Origin: Bradyrhizobium manausense
Lineage (GTDB): Bacteria; Pseudomonadota; Alphaproteobacteria; Rhizobiales; Xanthobacteraceae
NCBI RefSeq assembly: GCF_018130615.1
Contig: NZ_JAFCKB010000002.1
Coordinates: 496,001-560,000 of the forward strand
DNA length: 64,000 nucleotides
Direction: 5' to 3'
The translations under genes were made by a program, and so were the position numbers. Below, in pieces: positions 55,227 through 64,000 of this stretch (position 1 is the first letter of the stretch; each line of letters starts with the position of its first letter). Below the pieces are notes generated by a model that was not told where the DNA came from, did no database searches, and was given only the letters and a program-made list of their open reading frames with translations.

Positions 55227-56570
55227 TCAGCTTCGCATGAATCCTTCGCACTCGCTCTCGGCCCAGGCGAGCGTATCTTCCATCTTCTCGCCTTGAGCGT
55301 AGCGCAGCACCATCTTGGTCAGCGTTCCCTGATTATAGATCTGCTCCGCAATCTTTGGCGGCGCTGGTGCGGCCGCAATCGACAACGTCTGATGATTGTA
55401 GGGGTTCGGATAGTGATAGAGCGTGCCCTTGGGAGGCGCTTCTTCGGCCCAGGTCTTCAGTGTTGTCATATTTGCGTACGCAGGCAGATCGTAGCCGCCG
55501 CTCGCCTGAACAAATCTTTCGATCGCGGATGGCTGCGACAGGTGGCTCAGCAGGCTCTTGGCTGCTTCCTTGTTCTTGGAAAACTTCCAGATGCTCCAGA
55601 AGAACGGCTGGAAAGGCGCAAATCGGCCCTTCGGTCCGGACGGAAAACCGTGCGTCCAGCATTGCTCGGCAACTTGCGGCGCATCGCGCTTGGCAACCGC
55701 CCAGGCGCTCGGGGGGTTCATGATCAGCGCGCCCCGGCCGGAAATCAGCCATTTATTGTTAGAGGCGTCGTCCCACGAGGGAGCGTCCGGCGGCAGGAAG
55801 GCGATCAGCTTCTTGTAGTATTCGAGCGCCTGGCGGACTGCGTCCGTCTTCACGGTTATGTCGCCCTTGGCGTTGACGAGTTCGGCGCCGAAGGACTGGA
55901 AGATCGCACCTGCGGTATCGATACTGTCCGGAGTCTGGCCGAGGCCGATGCCGAAGGGGAAGCCGCCCTTCTGACAGGCTTCAGCCGCCTTGAGGAACGT
56001 ATCCATCGTCCAGTTGTCCGCTTTGGGCGGTGAACCGGCCGGATACATTTCCTGTACATCGATGTTCGCGTATTTCTTCATCAGATCGATACGCGAGCAG
56101 GGACCTTTGATCTGACTGCCAGCGGTCCCGGGCACGGCGAGCCATTTGCCACCGGACTGACCGAGATACTTGACCGTGCCGTTGACCTCGCCGTTCTGCT
56201 TGATGACCGGCTCCATGACGTCATTGACCGGTTCAAGCAAATCGTCATAGGCGTGCGGTTGCCAGCCGATTTGGGACGACAGGATATCGTGACCGGACTT
56301 TGCCTGGGCTTCGGACGCCATCGTCAGGAGGAGCTTGTTGCCCTGGCTGGTGATGTAGTCGATGGAAACCTCGACCTTCTCCTTCTCGGCCCATTCATTG
56401 ACGAGAGCGGTGGACGCCTTGTTGGCGTCGGGCACCCAGTGGTCCCAGAATCCGATCGAGAGTTTGCCGGCGGCATAAGCGCCTCGGACATAGGGCGCTG
56501 CGATCAGCGCCGTGGAGGACATTGCAGTGGCAGCTACAAATTGACGTCGCGTCAGTGTCTTGCGTGACAT
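55227..56570 (-). CDS. Sugar ABC transporter substrate-binding protein, Tat-exported
   Basis: A 447-residue family-1 extracellular solute-binding protein. The N-terminus has a twin-arginine signal (LTRRQFVAATAMSSTALIAA), so it is exported folded. The mature part opens KLSIGFWDHWVPDANKAS and has the family-1 layout with GHDILSSQIGWQPHAYDDL and GRGALIMNPPSAW. It heads the operon SBP-permease-permease-ATPase-dehydrogenase. The ligand is probably a sugar or polyol; sequence alone does not say which. Confidence 0.92.
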   Translation of the reverse strand: MSRKTLTRRQFVAATAMSSTALIAAPYVRGAYAAGKLSIGFWDHWVPDANKASTALVNEWAEKEKVEVSIDYITSQGNKLLLTMASEAQAKSGHDILSSQIGWQPHAYDDLLEPVNDVMEPVIKQNGEVNGTVKYLGQSGGKWLAVPGTAGSQIKGPCSRIDLMKKYANIDVQEMYPAGSPPKADNWTMDTFLKAAEACQKGGFPFGIGLGQTPDSIDTAGAIFQSFGAELVNAKGDITVKTDAVRQALEYYKKLIAFLPPDAPSWDDASNNKWLISGRGALIMNPPSAWAVAKRDAPQVAEQCWTHGFPSGPKGRFAPFQPFFWSIWKFSKNKEAAKSLLSHLSQPSAIERFVQASGGYDLPAYANMTTLKTWAEEAPPKGTLYHYPNPYNHQTLSIAAAPAPPKIAEQIYNQGTLTKMVLRYAQGEKMEDTLAWAESECEGFMRS

Positions 56571-57042
56571 CTCGTTTCCTCGCCTTGGTGTGTTTTGTTG
56601 TTCTGTCGTTTCCTCTGAATTTTCCGAGTTTGTTTATGATATTGTCGTGGGACGTTTCTTATTGGCGCCGTCGTTGCCAGCCGCAAATCACGCTGTAACG
56701 CGGCAAAATTGATAGCGCGATCAGATCATGATTGATTGCATCTGTCGAGAAAGCCGAATGCCCCGCGCTCTAGAACTAACGTTGTGTACGGGAAGGCCGA
56801 GGCGTGCGTCGGCCGTCCGCCGACGCTGTTTCTTTTGCGACGCACACGCCGAGCTGCGCCGGTGCAAGACGATCCATGCGCAATTACGCCGCAGTTCCGA
56901 TTGAGCCTGCATAGCCGCTTTGCGCCACTCAATTTTCAAGCGGGGACAGCGATGGTCCGCGCCTAGACCTCCGCGTGGCGAGAACGGTAATGTTGCAACC
57001 GGCAGGAGGCCTGCCGTTTCCCAAGAGGGCAAGCAGATCGAG
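56571..57042. other. Intergenic region between divergent genes
   Basis: 472 bp. The part next to the sugar operon (56580-56710) is AT-rich and should hold its promoter, though no clear -35/-10 pair is seen. The rest has only short overlapping frames (for example 56736-56966) without family resemblance or codon bias, so no gene is called. Confidence 0.5.
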
Positions 57043-57858
57043 ATGGAGACCAAGATGATCACCCCGGCGCCGCCTGCGCGGCTTGGCCTGCGACGATGGC
57101 TCGCGCTCGGGTCCGTGCTGACTGTGCTGGTTGGCGCGGCCGCAGTTGCGAACGCTCAAGGTTTGGTCAAGGGCGTCCAGGACGGTGCCGCAGCCGGCAA
57201 CAAGGCGGCAGGTCCCGTCGGTGGCGTCCTGGGCGGGGCCATTGGCGGCGTGGTCGGTGTCTTCACCGGTGTGCTCGGCGTCAACAACAATAATGGCAAT
57301 CAGGCGCCCGCCGCCAAGGATTCGAGCAAGGATGCATCCAAGGATGCCAGCAAAGACTCGAAGCAGCCGGGCGCCAAGGACAAGGACGGCAAGACGGCGA
57401 AAGGCGCCAAGGGTGCCAAGGCCAGCAAGGAGGCCAGGAACACTCCGCCGGACGCCAAGGACAAGGACGTCACGGTCCTGACCCAGCCCGGCACGCCACA
57501 ACTGACCGCCGACCAGATCGTCGCCAACAGCGATTCCTATATCGAGCGCATCAAGACCGAGCTGAACCTCACGCCCGATCAGGAGAAGCACTGGTTCGGC
57601 TTCTCCAGCGCCATGCACTACCTCGGGCACAATGGCGCGGAGCGCCTGAATCTGCGCATTGCGCGGGCCAAGCGCGATCCGCCCGATGACATCATCGAGC
57701 AGATGCGCAACGAGTCGCAGTTCCTGATCGATCGCGCCGCCGATCAGCGCAATGTCGCCGATGCCGCCGAACCGTTGTTCTCGAGCCTCGACGACAAGCA
57801 GAAGGAGGTGTTCATCCAGGAGATGGTCCGCCTCAGCCACGAGCGCGGCCTGGATTGA
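57043..57858 (+). CDS. Spy/CpxP-like LTxxQ periplasmic protein
   Basis: A 271-residue secreted protein. A signal sequence (about residues 15-40, ending ANAQ) is followed by a Gly-rich helix-like stretch (GGVLGGAIGGVVGVFTGVLG) and a Lys/Asp/Ser repeat linker (KDSSKDASKDASKDSK). The C-terminal helical domain contains LNLTPDQEKHWFGF (the LTxxQ motif of Spy/CpxP proteins) and ends in LSSLDDKQKEVFIQEM-type sequence. It is probably a periplasmic chaperone or stress sensor. Confidence 0.83.
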   Translation: METKMITPAPPARLGLRRWLALGSVLTVLVGAAAVANAQGLVKGVQDGAAAGNKAAGPVGGVLGGAIGGVVGVFTGVLGVNNNNGNQAPAAKDSSKDASKDASKDSKQPGAKDKDGKTAKGAKGAKASKEARNTPPDAKDKDVTVLTQPGTPQLTADQIVANSDSYIERIKTELNLTPDQEKHWFGFSSAMHYLGHNGAERLNLRIARAKRDPPDDIIEQMRNESQFLIDRAADQRNVADAAEPLFSSLDDKQKEVFIQEMVRLSHERGLD

Positions 57859-57970
57859 TCGAACTTGAATCGGATTTGCGTGCGTAGGGCAATTTGGCAG
57901 GCCACGAATTCGTGAATCCTTTTCGCAAATCGGGTATGGTTAGCTTCGCAAAGAGGCTTGCGGGGTTGAT

Positions 57971-58348
57971 ATGGCGGACGGACTCTCCGTTTTCCTGGTC
58001 GAAGACGAGGCGTTGATCCGAATGATGATCGCCGACATGGTGGAGGAGCTTGGCCACCATGTCGTCGCGGAAGCGGACAATGTGCGCGATGCGAGCGCCT
58101 TTGCGATGACGGCGCAGTACGACTTCGCCATCCTCGACATCAATCTGATGGGCGTCTACGTCGACCCCGTCGCCGACCTGATCGAGCGGCGCGGCAAGCC
58201 ATTCCTGTTCGCGACCGGCTACGGGCCGGAATTGCTGCCGTCCTTGCTCCGGCGCCGGCCGATCCTGCGCAAGCCGATTGCGCTCGACCAGCTCAAGACC
58301 ATGATCGACTCGCTGTTTCCGGACGCGGTCGCCAAGGCGCCGCACTGA
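57971..58348 (+). CDS. Single-domain response regulator (CheY-like)
   Basis: A 125-residue receiver domain without output. The acidic pair is in FLVEDEALIRMM (residues 8-19), the phospho-acceptor Asp in FAILDINLMG (about residue 56), the Thr/Ser position in FATGYG, and the Lys in ILRKPIAL. Such small alphaproteobacterial receivers pair with HWE/HisKA2-type kinases; none is in this window. Confidence 0.9.
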   Translation: MADGLSVFLVEDEALIRMMIADMVEELGHHVVAEADNVRDASAFAMTAQYDFAILDINLMGVYVDPVADLIERRGKPFLFATGYGPELLPSLLRRRPILRKPIALDQLKTMIDSLFPDAVAKAPH

Positions 58349-58395
58349 AGGGCGCCACGCTGACGGTGTCAGCGATAAGCCGCCGTGAACGAAGA

Positions 58396-58419
58396 TGGCC
58401 GCCCGAGAGGGCGGCCATT
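58396..58419. terminator. Bidirectional hairpin between convergent genes
   Basis: A perfect 10-bp stem ATGGCCGCCC / GGGCGGCCAT with a GAGA loop, 48 bp after the receiver stop and 26 bp before the end of the small minus-strand gene. No T-tract is present. Confidence 0.6.
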
Positions 58420-58444
58420 CGGTGACGGAAGATCCGTCGATATT

Positions 58445-58606
58445 TCACATCAGGCCGATGCTGAGATCGATGCCATGCGCCATCAGGCTGAACGAGGCGA
58501 CAAGGCCCATGCAGCAGAAGATGATAATGGCTTTGAGAGAAAAATCGTTCGACCGGGTCTGGACGGCAGCCGGCATTTCGGCGAGCGAAATCATGCTCAT
58601 GTTCAT
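58445..58606 (-). CDS. Small membrane protein (53 residues)
   Basis: A short gene in the gap between two longer ones. ATG at 58606 is preceded by a GGGGGG Shine-Dalgarno-like run, and the frame runs to TGA at 58445. The protein has a polar N-terminus (MNMSMISLAEMPAA) and one or two hydrophobic segments (KAIIIFCCMGLVASFSLMA and DLSIGLM). No known family, but the ribosome-binding site and the adjacent terminator hairpin support it. Confidence 0.6.
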   Translation of the reverse strand: MNMSMISLAEMPAAVQTRSNDFSLKAIIIFCCMGLVASFSLMAHGIDLSIGLM

Positions 58607-58748
58607 TCCCCCCTGTGTATTGATCCTGAATTGGATCAGGTGAGGGAACTCTTAGAGCAAAAAGTTTGATGCGGGATTGCCAGGGATCCTTAACGGAATC
58701 GCAATCGATCGCGGACTCCTCGCGGCGTGACAGCAGGTCCTGCAAGCC

Positions 58749-58952
58749 TTAGTTGCGGCCGGCCCTCAGTACCGTCGCAATGGTGTGGGCCGTCATCGCG
58801 GCGCGGTCGGAGGCGCGCTGGGCGGCCAGCCGGTCCCGGGCCTTTTCCTCGATCAACAGCTCGATCAGCGCCATGCGCTTGTCGTCATCGTCCGCTTCGG
58901 TCAACAGCCGATGATAGCGGTGATAGTCGAAGCCAACATCCTGCTTACGCAT
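58749..58952 (-). CDS. Small hypothetical protein
   Basis: A 67-residue, highly charged helical protein (YHRYHRLLTEADDDDKRMALIELLIEEKARDRL) ending in AGRN. No domain is recognised. It sits between the glucokinase gene and the 53-residue gene on the same strand. Confidence 0.6.
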   Translation of the reverse strand: MRKQDVGFDYHRYHRLLTEADDDDKRMALIELLIEEKARDRLAAQRASDRAAMTAHTIATVLRAGRN

Positions 58953-59095
58953 GTCACGCCCCCGTACCTACGCTACACACGCGCGAATTGTTTCCCATCG
59001 GAAACAAACGGGCAAGTGCAATTCTGCATGGGGCCACGCGTGCGCCGCAATCAGCTGTGAATTCGCGGACCCGCCGATGTGAAGGCGGGTGCGCC

Positions 59096-60070
59096 TCACC
59101 CTGCAGTGTGGTCGGCGAACATCTTCAGGCCGACGAAGCTCGCGTCGGGCTTGGTGACGAGGCGCGTCGGGATGTTGCGCAGATAGTCCTGGAAGCGCCC
59201 CTTGGCCTCGAAGCGGGCGCGAAACGCGGAGGCCGCGAGGAATTCCGGAAAGCGCGGCACGATTCCGCCGGCAATGTAGACACCGCCCCTGGCACCGAAG
59301 GTCACCGCGAGATTGCCGGCCACGGAGCCGAGGATGGCGCAAAACATCTCCAGGGTCGCGCGGCTGAGCTCGCAAGTTCCTTCCAGCGCCGCCTTGGTGA
59401 TACCGGCGGCGTCGCGTTGCGGCACCTGGGCTTCATCGACCTCGGCCATCGCCTCATAGAGGGATTGCAGCCCGGAGCCGGAGAGGGCGCCGCGCTCGAT
59501 GGAGACATGGCCGAAGCGCCGGCGCATCGCGGCGATCACCCGCTCCTCGCGCTCATTCTCCGCCGGCAGGGTGGCGTGACCGGCCTCTGTGACGACGGCG
59601 AGCCGGGAGCCGTGGCGCTCGACCAGGCAGGAGACGCCAAAACCGGTCCCGGGCCCGACCACCAGCAGCGGCTCCCCGGACATGCCATCCTGTCCGCCGA
59701 GCGGAATCAGGTCGGCCGGCTGCAAGGCCGGCAGCGACCAGGCCATCACCTCGAAATCATTGAGCACGTGGACACTGTCGAAGCCGAGCGCCGGCTGGAG
59801 CTCGTTACCGTCGATGACCCAGGGGCTGTTGGTCATGACACAGCGATTATTGGTGACGGGACCGGCGACGGCCAGGACGGCCCTGATCGGCTTCTCGCTG
59901 TCGGCGCGCCGAAGCACGTCGGCGATGGCCTCGCGCACGGTGGGATGATCGGCGACCTTCACATAGTCGATCGCACCGATCTGCTCGCCATTGCTCAGGG
60001 CGAAGCGCGCATTGGTACCGCCGATATCGGCGAGAAGAATGTTTCCTGTCTTGCCGATACTCATGACCAT
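59096..60070 (-). CDS. glk: Glucokinase
   Basis: A 324-residue enzyme of the bacterial Glk family that phosphorylates glucose with ATP. The phosphate-1 motif LADIGGTNARFALSNG is at about residues 12-27. Glucose-contact residues are in TNSPWVIDGNEL and VLNDFEVMAWSLP (catalytic Asp); the adenosine motif is GPGTGFGVSCLV and the hinge GGVYIAGGIVPRF. ATG 60070 is used; ATG 60064 is 2 codons downstream and equally possible. Confidence 0.93.
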   Translation of the reverse strand: MVMSIGKTGNILLADIGGTNARFALSNGEQIGAIDYVKVADHPTVREAIADVLRRADSEKPIRAVLAVAGPVTNNRCVMTNSPWVIDGNELQPALGFDSVHVLNDFEVMAWSLPALQPADLIPLGGQDGMSGEPLLVVGPGTGFGVSCLVERHGSRLAVVTEAGHATLPAENEREERVIAAMRRRFGHVSIERGALSGSGLQSLYEAMAEVDEAQVPQRDAAGITKAALEGTCELSRATLEMFCAILGSVAGNLAVTFGARGGVYIAGGIVPRFPEFLAASAFRARFEAKGRFQDYLRNIPTRLVTKPDASFVGLKMFADHTAG

Positions 60071-60335
60071 TGGGCTGCCGGGCCTTGCGGGCCGCGGGAA
60101 CCCTTCTCCTCCACTCCTTCGCCCCGATCCCCATGTCGCGGGCACCGGAGAATCCGTCCTTGGGTGCGGCTAGTCAACACGTACGGCCCCAAAGCGTTGC
60201 ATCCAGGGAAGATCGGCCCGCCATTCGCGCGACAGCGGCGCAAGGTGCCGGTGGTTGCGAAGCAAGCCGGGAAGATCGACACTGGCGAGAACGGCCGGCG
60301 TCCGTTGCGCCGGGGCGGATGACATGGGACCCGCA

Positions 60336-60962
60336 ATGAAGATATCCGACCGCGACGTGCTGCTGGTGATCGACGTGCAGAACGATTTTTGCACGGGCGG
60401 GGCGCTTGCCGTTCCCGGCGGCGAGAAGGTGGTCCCCGCCATCAACCGGATCGCCCAAAAATTCGCCAATGTGGTGCTGACGCAGGACTGGCATCCCGGC
60501 GACCACGTCTCCTTCGCGCCGAATCATGCCGGCCGCCAGCCGTTCCAGACCATCGAGCTCGACTACGGCACCCAGGTGCTCTGGCCGACGCATTGCGTCC
60601 AGGGCACGGCCGGCGCCGAATTCCACCGCGATCTCGACGTCAGGCGCGCAAGCCTGGTGGTGCGCAAAGGCTTTCGCCGCGGGATCGATTCTTACTCAGC
60701 GCTGTTTGAAAACGACAAGAGGACGCCGACCGGCCTGCTCGGCTATTTGCGCGAACGCGAGCTGAAGACCATCTTCGTCGCTGGCCTCGCACTCGATTTT
60801 TGCGTCCGCTTTTCCGCGGAGGATGCGCGCAAGGCGGGCTTCGAGGTTGCCGTGATCGAGGACGCCTGCCGCGGCATCGATCTCGACGGCTCGGTCGCTG
60901 CGACCCATCACAGCTTTCGGCAACTCGGCATTTCGGTCGTCGGCCTGGAGGCGTTCCTGTGA
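60336..60962 (+). CDS. pncA: Nicotinamidase
   Basis: A 208-residue isochorismatase-fold amidase that hydrolyses nicotinamide to nicotinate for NAD salvage. The catalytic Asp is in VIDVQNDFC (about residue 12), the Lys in VVRKGF, and the Cys in LALDFCVRFSA. Metal ligands lie in DWHPGDHVSFAP. The start at 60336 begins MKISDRDVLLVIDVQ. It lies in a plus-strand cluster with a PhaC-like hydrolase and NAD synthetase. Confidence 0.94.
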   Translation: MKISDRDVLLVIDVQNDFCTGGALAVPGGEKVVPAINRIAQKFANVVLTQDWHPGDHVSFAPNHAGRQPFQTIELDYGTQVLWPTHCVQGTAGAEFHRDLDVRRASLVVRKGFRRGIDSYSALFENDKRTPTGLLGYLRERELKTIFVAGLALDFCVRFSAEDARKAGFEVAVIEDACRGIDLDGSVAATHHSFRQLGISVVGLEAFL

Positions 60963-60975
60963 GGAAGACCCGATA

Positions 60976-62094
60976 ATGGCGGTGGAGAAGAGCAGCCAGC
61001 AGCCCGGCGGAACGGGCCGCGATCCCGACGATCCGATGTTGTGGCCGTTTGCGGCGGCACGGCTCGCGATGGACGCCTGCCTCTGGTGGCTGGAGCGCAG
61101 GCCGGTGGAGCAGGCCGAGGACGAGCTCCCCTGGACCACGCCAGCCACCGTGGCGCTGGAGCTTGCCACCATGCGCCTGCGCGATTGCTCGCGGACGCGA
61201 TCCGGCCAGCCGGCGCTGGTCTGCGCGCCCTATGCGCTGCATCGGGCGCTGATCGCCGATTTTGCGCCCGGCCACAGCGTGGTGCAGTCGCTGCAAGATG
61301 GCGGCATCGATCGGATCTATCTCACCGACTGGCGCTCGGCCTCGCCTGACATGCGCTATCTCTCGATCGACAGCTATCTGTCCGATCTCAATGTCGCCGT
61401 CGACGAAATCGGCGCACCGGTCGATCTGGTCGGCCTGTGCCAGGGCGGCTGGCTGTCGTTGCTCTATGCGGCGCGCTATCCGGCCAAGGTGCGGCGGCTC
61501 GTCCTGGTCGGCGCGCCGGTCGATCTCTCGGTCGAGTCGAGGCTCGCGCAACTCGCCCGCAACGCGCCCGAGATGGTCTACGACCAGCTCGTTGCGCGCG
61601 GCGGCGGCAACGTCAGTGGCGAAGAGATGCTGCATGTCTGGTCGAAAGCGCCTGACCACAACGACATCGCGGCGGCGTTGCAGAGAGATCTCTCGGACAA
61701 GGAGGGGACGGCCCTGCTCGAACGCTTCGATCGCTGGAACACCGAGACGCTCAACCTGCCGGGCGCCTACTATCTCCAGATCGTCAACTGGATCTTTCGG
61801 GAGAACAGGATCGCAGCAGGCAATTTCACAGCGCTCGGCCGCGCCATTGAGCTGAAGGACATCAAGGCGCCGCTGTTTCTGCTGGCCGGGCTCGACGACG
61901 ATGTCGTTCCGGCCGTGCAGGCGCTTGCGACGGCCAGCCTCATCGGCACGCAGCCGGCTTTCGTCGCTGCGGCGTCCGAGCCCAGCACCCATCTCGGCCT
62001 GTTCATGGGCGCGCGGACTCACGCCCATGCCTGGCCCCGGATCGCTGAATGGCTGCGGGATGACCTTTCCAGCGTGCTGGCACGAAGCGCCTGA
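60976..62094 (+). CDS. PhaC-like alpha/beta hydrolase with Cys nucleophile
   Basis: A 372-residue alpha/beta-fold protein. The nucleophile elbow is VDLVGLCQGGWLSLLYAARYP at about residues 148-168, so Cys replaces the Ser of lipases, as in polyhydroxyalkanoate synthases. An Asp in LLAGLDDDVVP and a His in STHLGLFMG complete the triad. The length and layout are close to class III PhaC. It lacks the N-terminal region of class I PhaC. It starts 13 bp after pncA. True PHA synthesis is not shown; a thioesterase-like role is possible. Confidence 0.78.
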   Translation: MAVEKSSQQPGGTGRDPDDPMLWPFAAARLAMDACLWWLERRPVEQAEDELPWTTPATVALELATMRLRDCSRTRSGQPALVCAPYALHRALIADFAPGHSVVQSLQDGGIDRIYLTDWRSASPDMRYLSIDSYLSDLNVAVDEIGAPVDLVGLCQGGWLSLLYAARYPAKVRRLVLVGAPVDLSVESRLAQLARNAPEMVYDQLVARGGGNVSGEEMLHVWSKAPDHNDIAAALQRDLSDKEGTALLERFDRWNTETLNLPGAYYLQIVNWIFRENRIAAGNFTALGRAIELKDIKAPLFLLAGLDDDVVPAVQALATASLIGTQPAFVAAASEPSTHLGLFMGARTHAHAWPRIAEWLRDDLSSVLARSA

Positions 62095-62242
62095 CGCTAC
62101 CGAACAGGCCGGCGAAGCTGCAAATCCGTTATGCATGATGGCGGATGGCCTGCACGGGGCCCGGCCGATGGGCTAGATAAGAGTCCGGAGCCGGCTGCAG
62201 TCGGCTTGCGACAAGATTCAAGATTTAAGGGTTCTTTGCGCG

Positions 62243-64000
62243 ATGAGCTTCCACTCGATCTACGCCCACGGATTTGCGCGCGTGGCGGCCTGCGTCACCA
62301 CCTCTCATGTGGCCGATCCCACGGCCAATGCGAAGGCGATCCTGACAGCTGCGGGGGCCTGCCATGACCAGTCGGTGGCGGTTGCCGTGTTTCCTGAGCT
62401 GTGCCTGTCCGGCTATGCGATCGAAGATCTGGTGAAGCAGGACCCGCTGCTTGACGCGGTCGAGCGCGGCCTCGTCGCGATCGCCGAAGCCTCCTCCGCG
62501 CTCATGACCGTCCTGATCGTCGGTGCGCCGCTGCGCTTCGGTCATCGCATCTACAATTGTGCCGTCGTCATTCATCGCGGCAACGTGCTTGGCGTCGTGC
62601 CCAAGAGCTATTTGCCGACCTATCGCGAATTCTACGAGGGGCGGCATTTCGCCTCCGGCACCGGCATCGCCGGTGAGGCCGTCGCCATCGGCACGTTTCG
62701 CGCCCCGTTCGGGACCGACCTGCTGTTTGCGGCCGACGACGTTCCGGGCCTGACCATCGGCGTCGAGATTTGCGAGGACATGTGGATCCCGGTGACGCCG
62801 GCGTCAGAACTCGCGCTTGCTGGTGCCACGGTGCTGATCAATCTCTCGGGCAGCCCGATCACGATCGGCCGGGCGCGCTCGCGCGCCTTGCTGTGCCAGT
62901 CGACCTCGGCGCGCTGCCTTGCGGCCTATGTGTATTCCGCCGCCGGAGCAGGGGAATCCACCACCGATCTTGCCTGGGACGGCCAGACGTCGATCTACGA
63001 GAATGGCGCGCTGCTCGCCGAGGGCGAGCGGTTCCGCCAGGGCGGCCAGATCACCACCGCGGACGTCGATCTCGATCTGCTCAGGCAGGAGCGCGCCCTG
63101 ATGGGCACGTTCGACGACAATCGCCGGCAGCGCGAGGGCAGCTTCCGCAAGGTCAGCTTCGCCCTGAAGCCGCCGGCCGCCGACATCGGTTTCCTTCGCA
63201 AGATCGAGCGCTTTCCATTCGTGCCGAGCGACGAAAGCCTGCTCGAGCAGGATTGCTACGAGGCCTATAACATCCAGGTCGCCGGCCTCGTGCAGCGCAT
63301 GCGCGCCACGGGCACCAGGCGCGTCGTCATCGGCGTCTCGGGCGGCCTCGACTCCACCCATGCGCTGATCGTCGCCGCCAAGGCCGTCGACCTGCTCGGT
63401 CTGCCGCGCGAAAACATTCTTGCCTATACCATGCCCGGCTTTGCCACCGGCAGCGAGAGCAAGACCAATGCACTGGCACTGATGAAAGCGCTCAAGACGA
63501 CTTGGCAGGAGCTCGACATCCGCCCCACGGCGACGCAGATGCTGAAAGACATCGGTCATCCCTTCGGTACGGGCGAGAAGGTCTACGACGTCACTTTCGA
63601 GAACGTTCAGGCAGGCCTGCGCACCGACTATCTGTTCCGGCTCGCCAATCATCATGGCGGCATCGTCATCGGCACCGGTGATCTCTCCGAGCTCGCACTC
63701 GGCTGGTGCACCTATGGCGTCGGCGACCAGATGGCGCACTACAATGTCAACGCCGGCGTGCCGAAGACGCTGATCCAGCATCTGATCCGCTGGGTGATCG
63801 CCTCGAAGCAGTTCAGCGGCGACGTGAACGGGACGTTGGCCTCGATCCTGTCGGCCGAGATCTCGCCGGAGCTGGTTCCGGTCAAGCCGGGCGAGAAGCC
63901 GCAGAGCACCGAAGCCTCCGTCGGGCCCTATGAGCTGCAGGATTTCAACCTGTTCTACACGCTGCGCTTCGGCCTGCGGCCGTCCAAGATCGCCTTCATG
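62243..64000 (+). CDS. nadE: Glutamine-dependent NAD(+) synthetase (truncated by window end)
   Basis: The frame is open from ATG 62243 to the last base, 586 codons without a stop, so the C-terminus is outside the window. The N-terminal nitrilase-type glutaminase has the Glu in VFPELCLSGY, Lys in VPKSYLP and Cys in GVEICEDMW. The synthetase domain has the ATP loop GVSGGLDSTHAL at about residues 370-381 and IGTGDLSELALGW. It makes NAD from deamido-NAD and glutamine. Its location next to pncA fits NAD salvage. Confidence 0.95.
   Translation, partial: MSFHSIYAHGFARVAACVTTSHVADPTANAKAILTAAGACHDQSVAVAVFPELCLSGYAIEDLVKQDPLLDAVERGLVAIAEASSALMTVLIVGAPLRFGHRIYNCAVVIHRGNVLGVVPKSYLPTYREFYEGRHFASGTGIAGEAVAIGTFRAPFGTDLLFAADDVPGLTIGVEICEDMWIPVTPASELALAGATVLINLSGSPITIGRARSRALLCQSTSARCLAAYVYSAAGAGESTTDLAWDGQTSIYENGALLAEGERFRQGGQITTADVDLDLLRQERALMGTFDDNRRQREGSFRKVSFALKPPAADIGFLRKIERFPFVPSDESLLEQDCYEAYNIQVAGLVQRMRATGTRRVVIGVSGGLDSTHALIVAAKAVDLLGLPRENILAYTMPGFATGSESKTNALALMKALKTTWQELDIRPTATQMLKDIGHPFGTGEKVYDVTFENVQAGLRTDYLFRLANHHGGIVIGTGDLSELALGWCTYGVGDQMAHYNVNAGVPKTLIQHLIRWVIASKQFSGDVNGTLASILSAEISPELVPVKPGEKPQSTEASVGPYELQDFNLFYTLRFGLRPSKIAFM

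Noticed and set aside
56736-56966. Short plus-strand frame in the large intergenic gap
   Set aside because: Codon use is not host-like and a competing minus-strand frame overlaps it.
58727-60322. 531-codon open frame opposite glucokinase
   Set aside because: Antisense shadow of glk and the small gene beside it; no recognisable domain.

Overview
The window is a stretch of an alphaproteobacterial chromosome, most likely Bradyrhizobium or a close relative (Nitrobacteraceae). This rests on high GC with strong GC bias at third codon positions, a phosphatidylcholine synthase, a NasS/NasT nitrate-sensing pair, an IalB-family periplasmic protein, and short dispersed palindromes of the kind common in Bradyrhizobium intergenic DNA. 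No insertion sequence, integrase, phage gene, rRNA operon or CRISPR array is visible. Most of the window is core metabolism.

Layout. 1-6.4 kb: a membrane-anchored SPOR-like protein, then glmU and glmS (UDP-GlcNAc supply), two small genes and a DUF502 membrane protein. 6.5-14.5 kb: two NAD(P)-dependent reductases, recG, and the sdhE-mfd pair. 14.6-25.9 kb: an unknown membrane protein, a receiver/degenerate-GGDEF-like protein, a degenerate AMP-ligase homologue next to a YejA-like peptide-binding protein, an IalB-family protein, HspQ, an AEC transporter, a UbiH-type hydroxylase, and pcs-terC. 26-31.2 kb: a quinone oxidoreductase; an actinobacterial-type methionyl-tRNA synthetase behind a hairpin leader; and on the minus strand an arginine-rich leader ORF, a hairpin terminator, an acetylornithine-type aminotransferase and a tRNA-Arg(GCG). 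31.2-35.6 kb: a TPR protein, an orphan Smi1/YezG-like protein, rimO and a mono-haem cytochrome c. 35.9-42.3 kb: nitrite assimilation genes nasT-nasS, then a leader region, a formate/nitrite transporter, nirA and an unusual Fe-S/FAD/NADPH reductase. 42.5-46.7 kb: 5-oxoprolinase pxpB-pxpC-pxpA, and an RraA-like plus cupin pair. 46.7-50.9 kb: secreted small proteins, a PheC-like cyclohexadienyl dehydratase and a DUF1993 protein. 51.1-56.6 kb: a complete sugar ABC transporter operon with a 2-hydroxyacid dehydrogenase. 57-64 kb: an LTxxQ/Spy-like protein, a single-domain receiver, glucokinase, nicotinamidase, a PhaC-like alpha/beta hydrolase and glutamine-dependent NAD synthetase (cut by the window end).

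The most notable find is at 28.9-30.5 kb on the minus strand. An unannotated 29-codon ORF (30339-30428) has 11 arginine codons, ends in four in a row, and starts at or near the predicted transcription start of a TTGACA promoter. It is followed by alternative RNA pairings and a 12-bp hairpin, then an argD-type gene, then 34 bp later a tRNA-Arg with anticodon GCG. This looks like a ribosome-mediated arginine attenuator controlling an arginine-biosynthesis gene together with a tRNA that reads the leader's commonest codon. The reading frame and base pairing are visible in the sequence; the regulatory role is inference.
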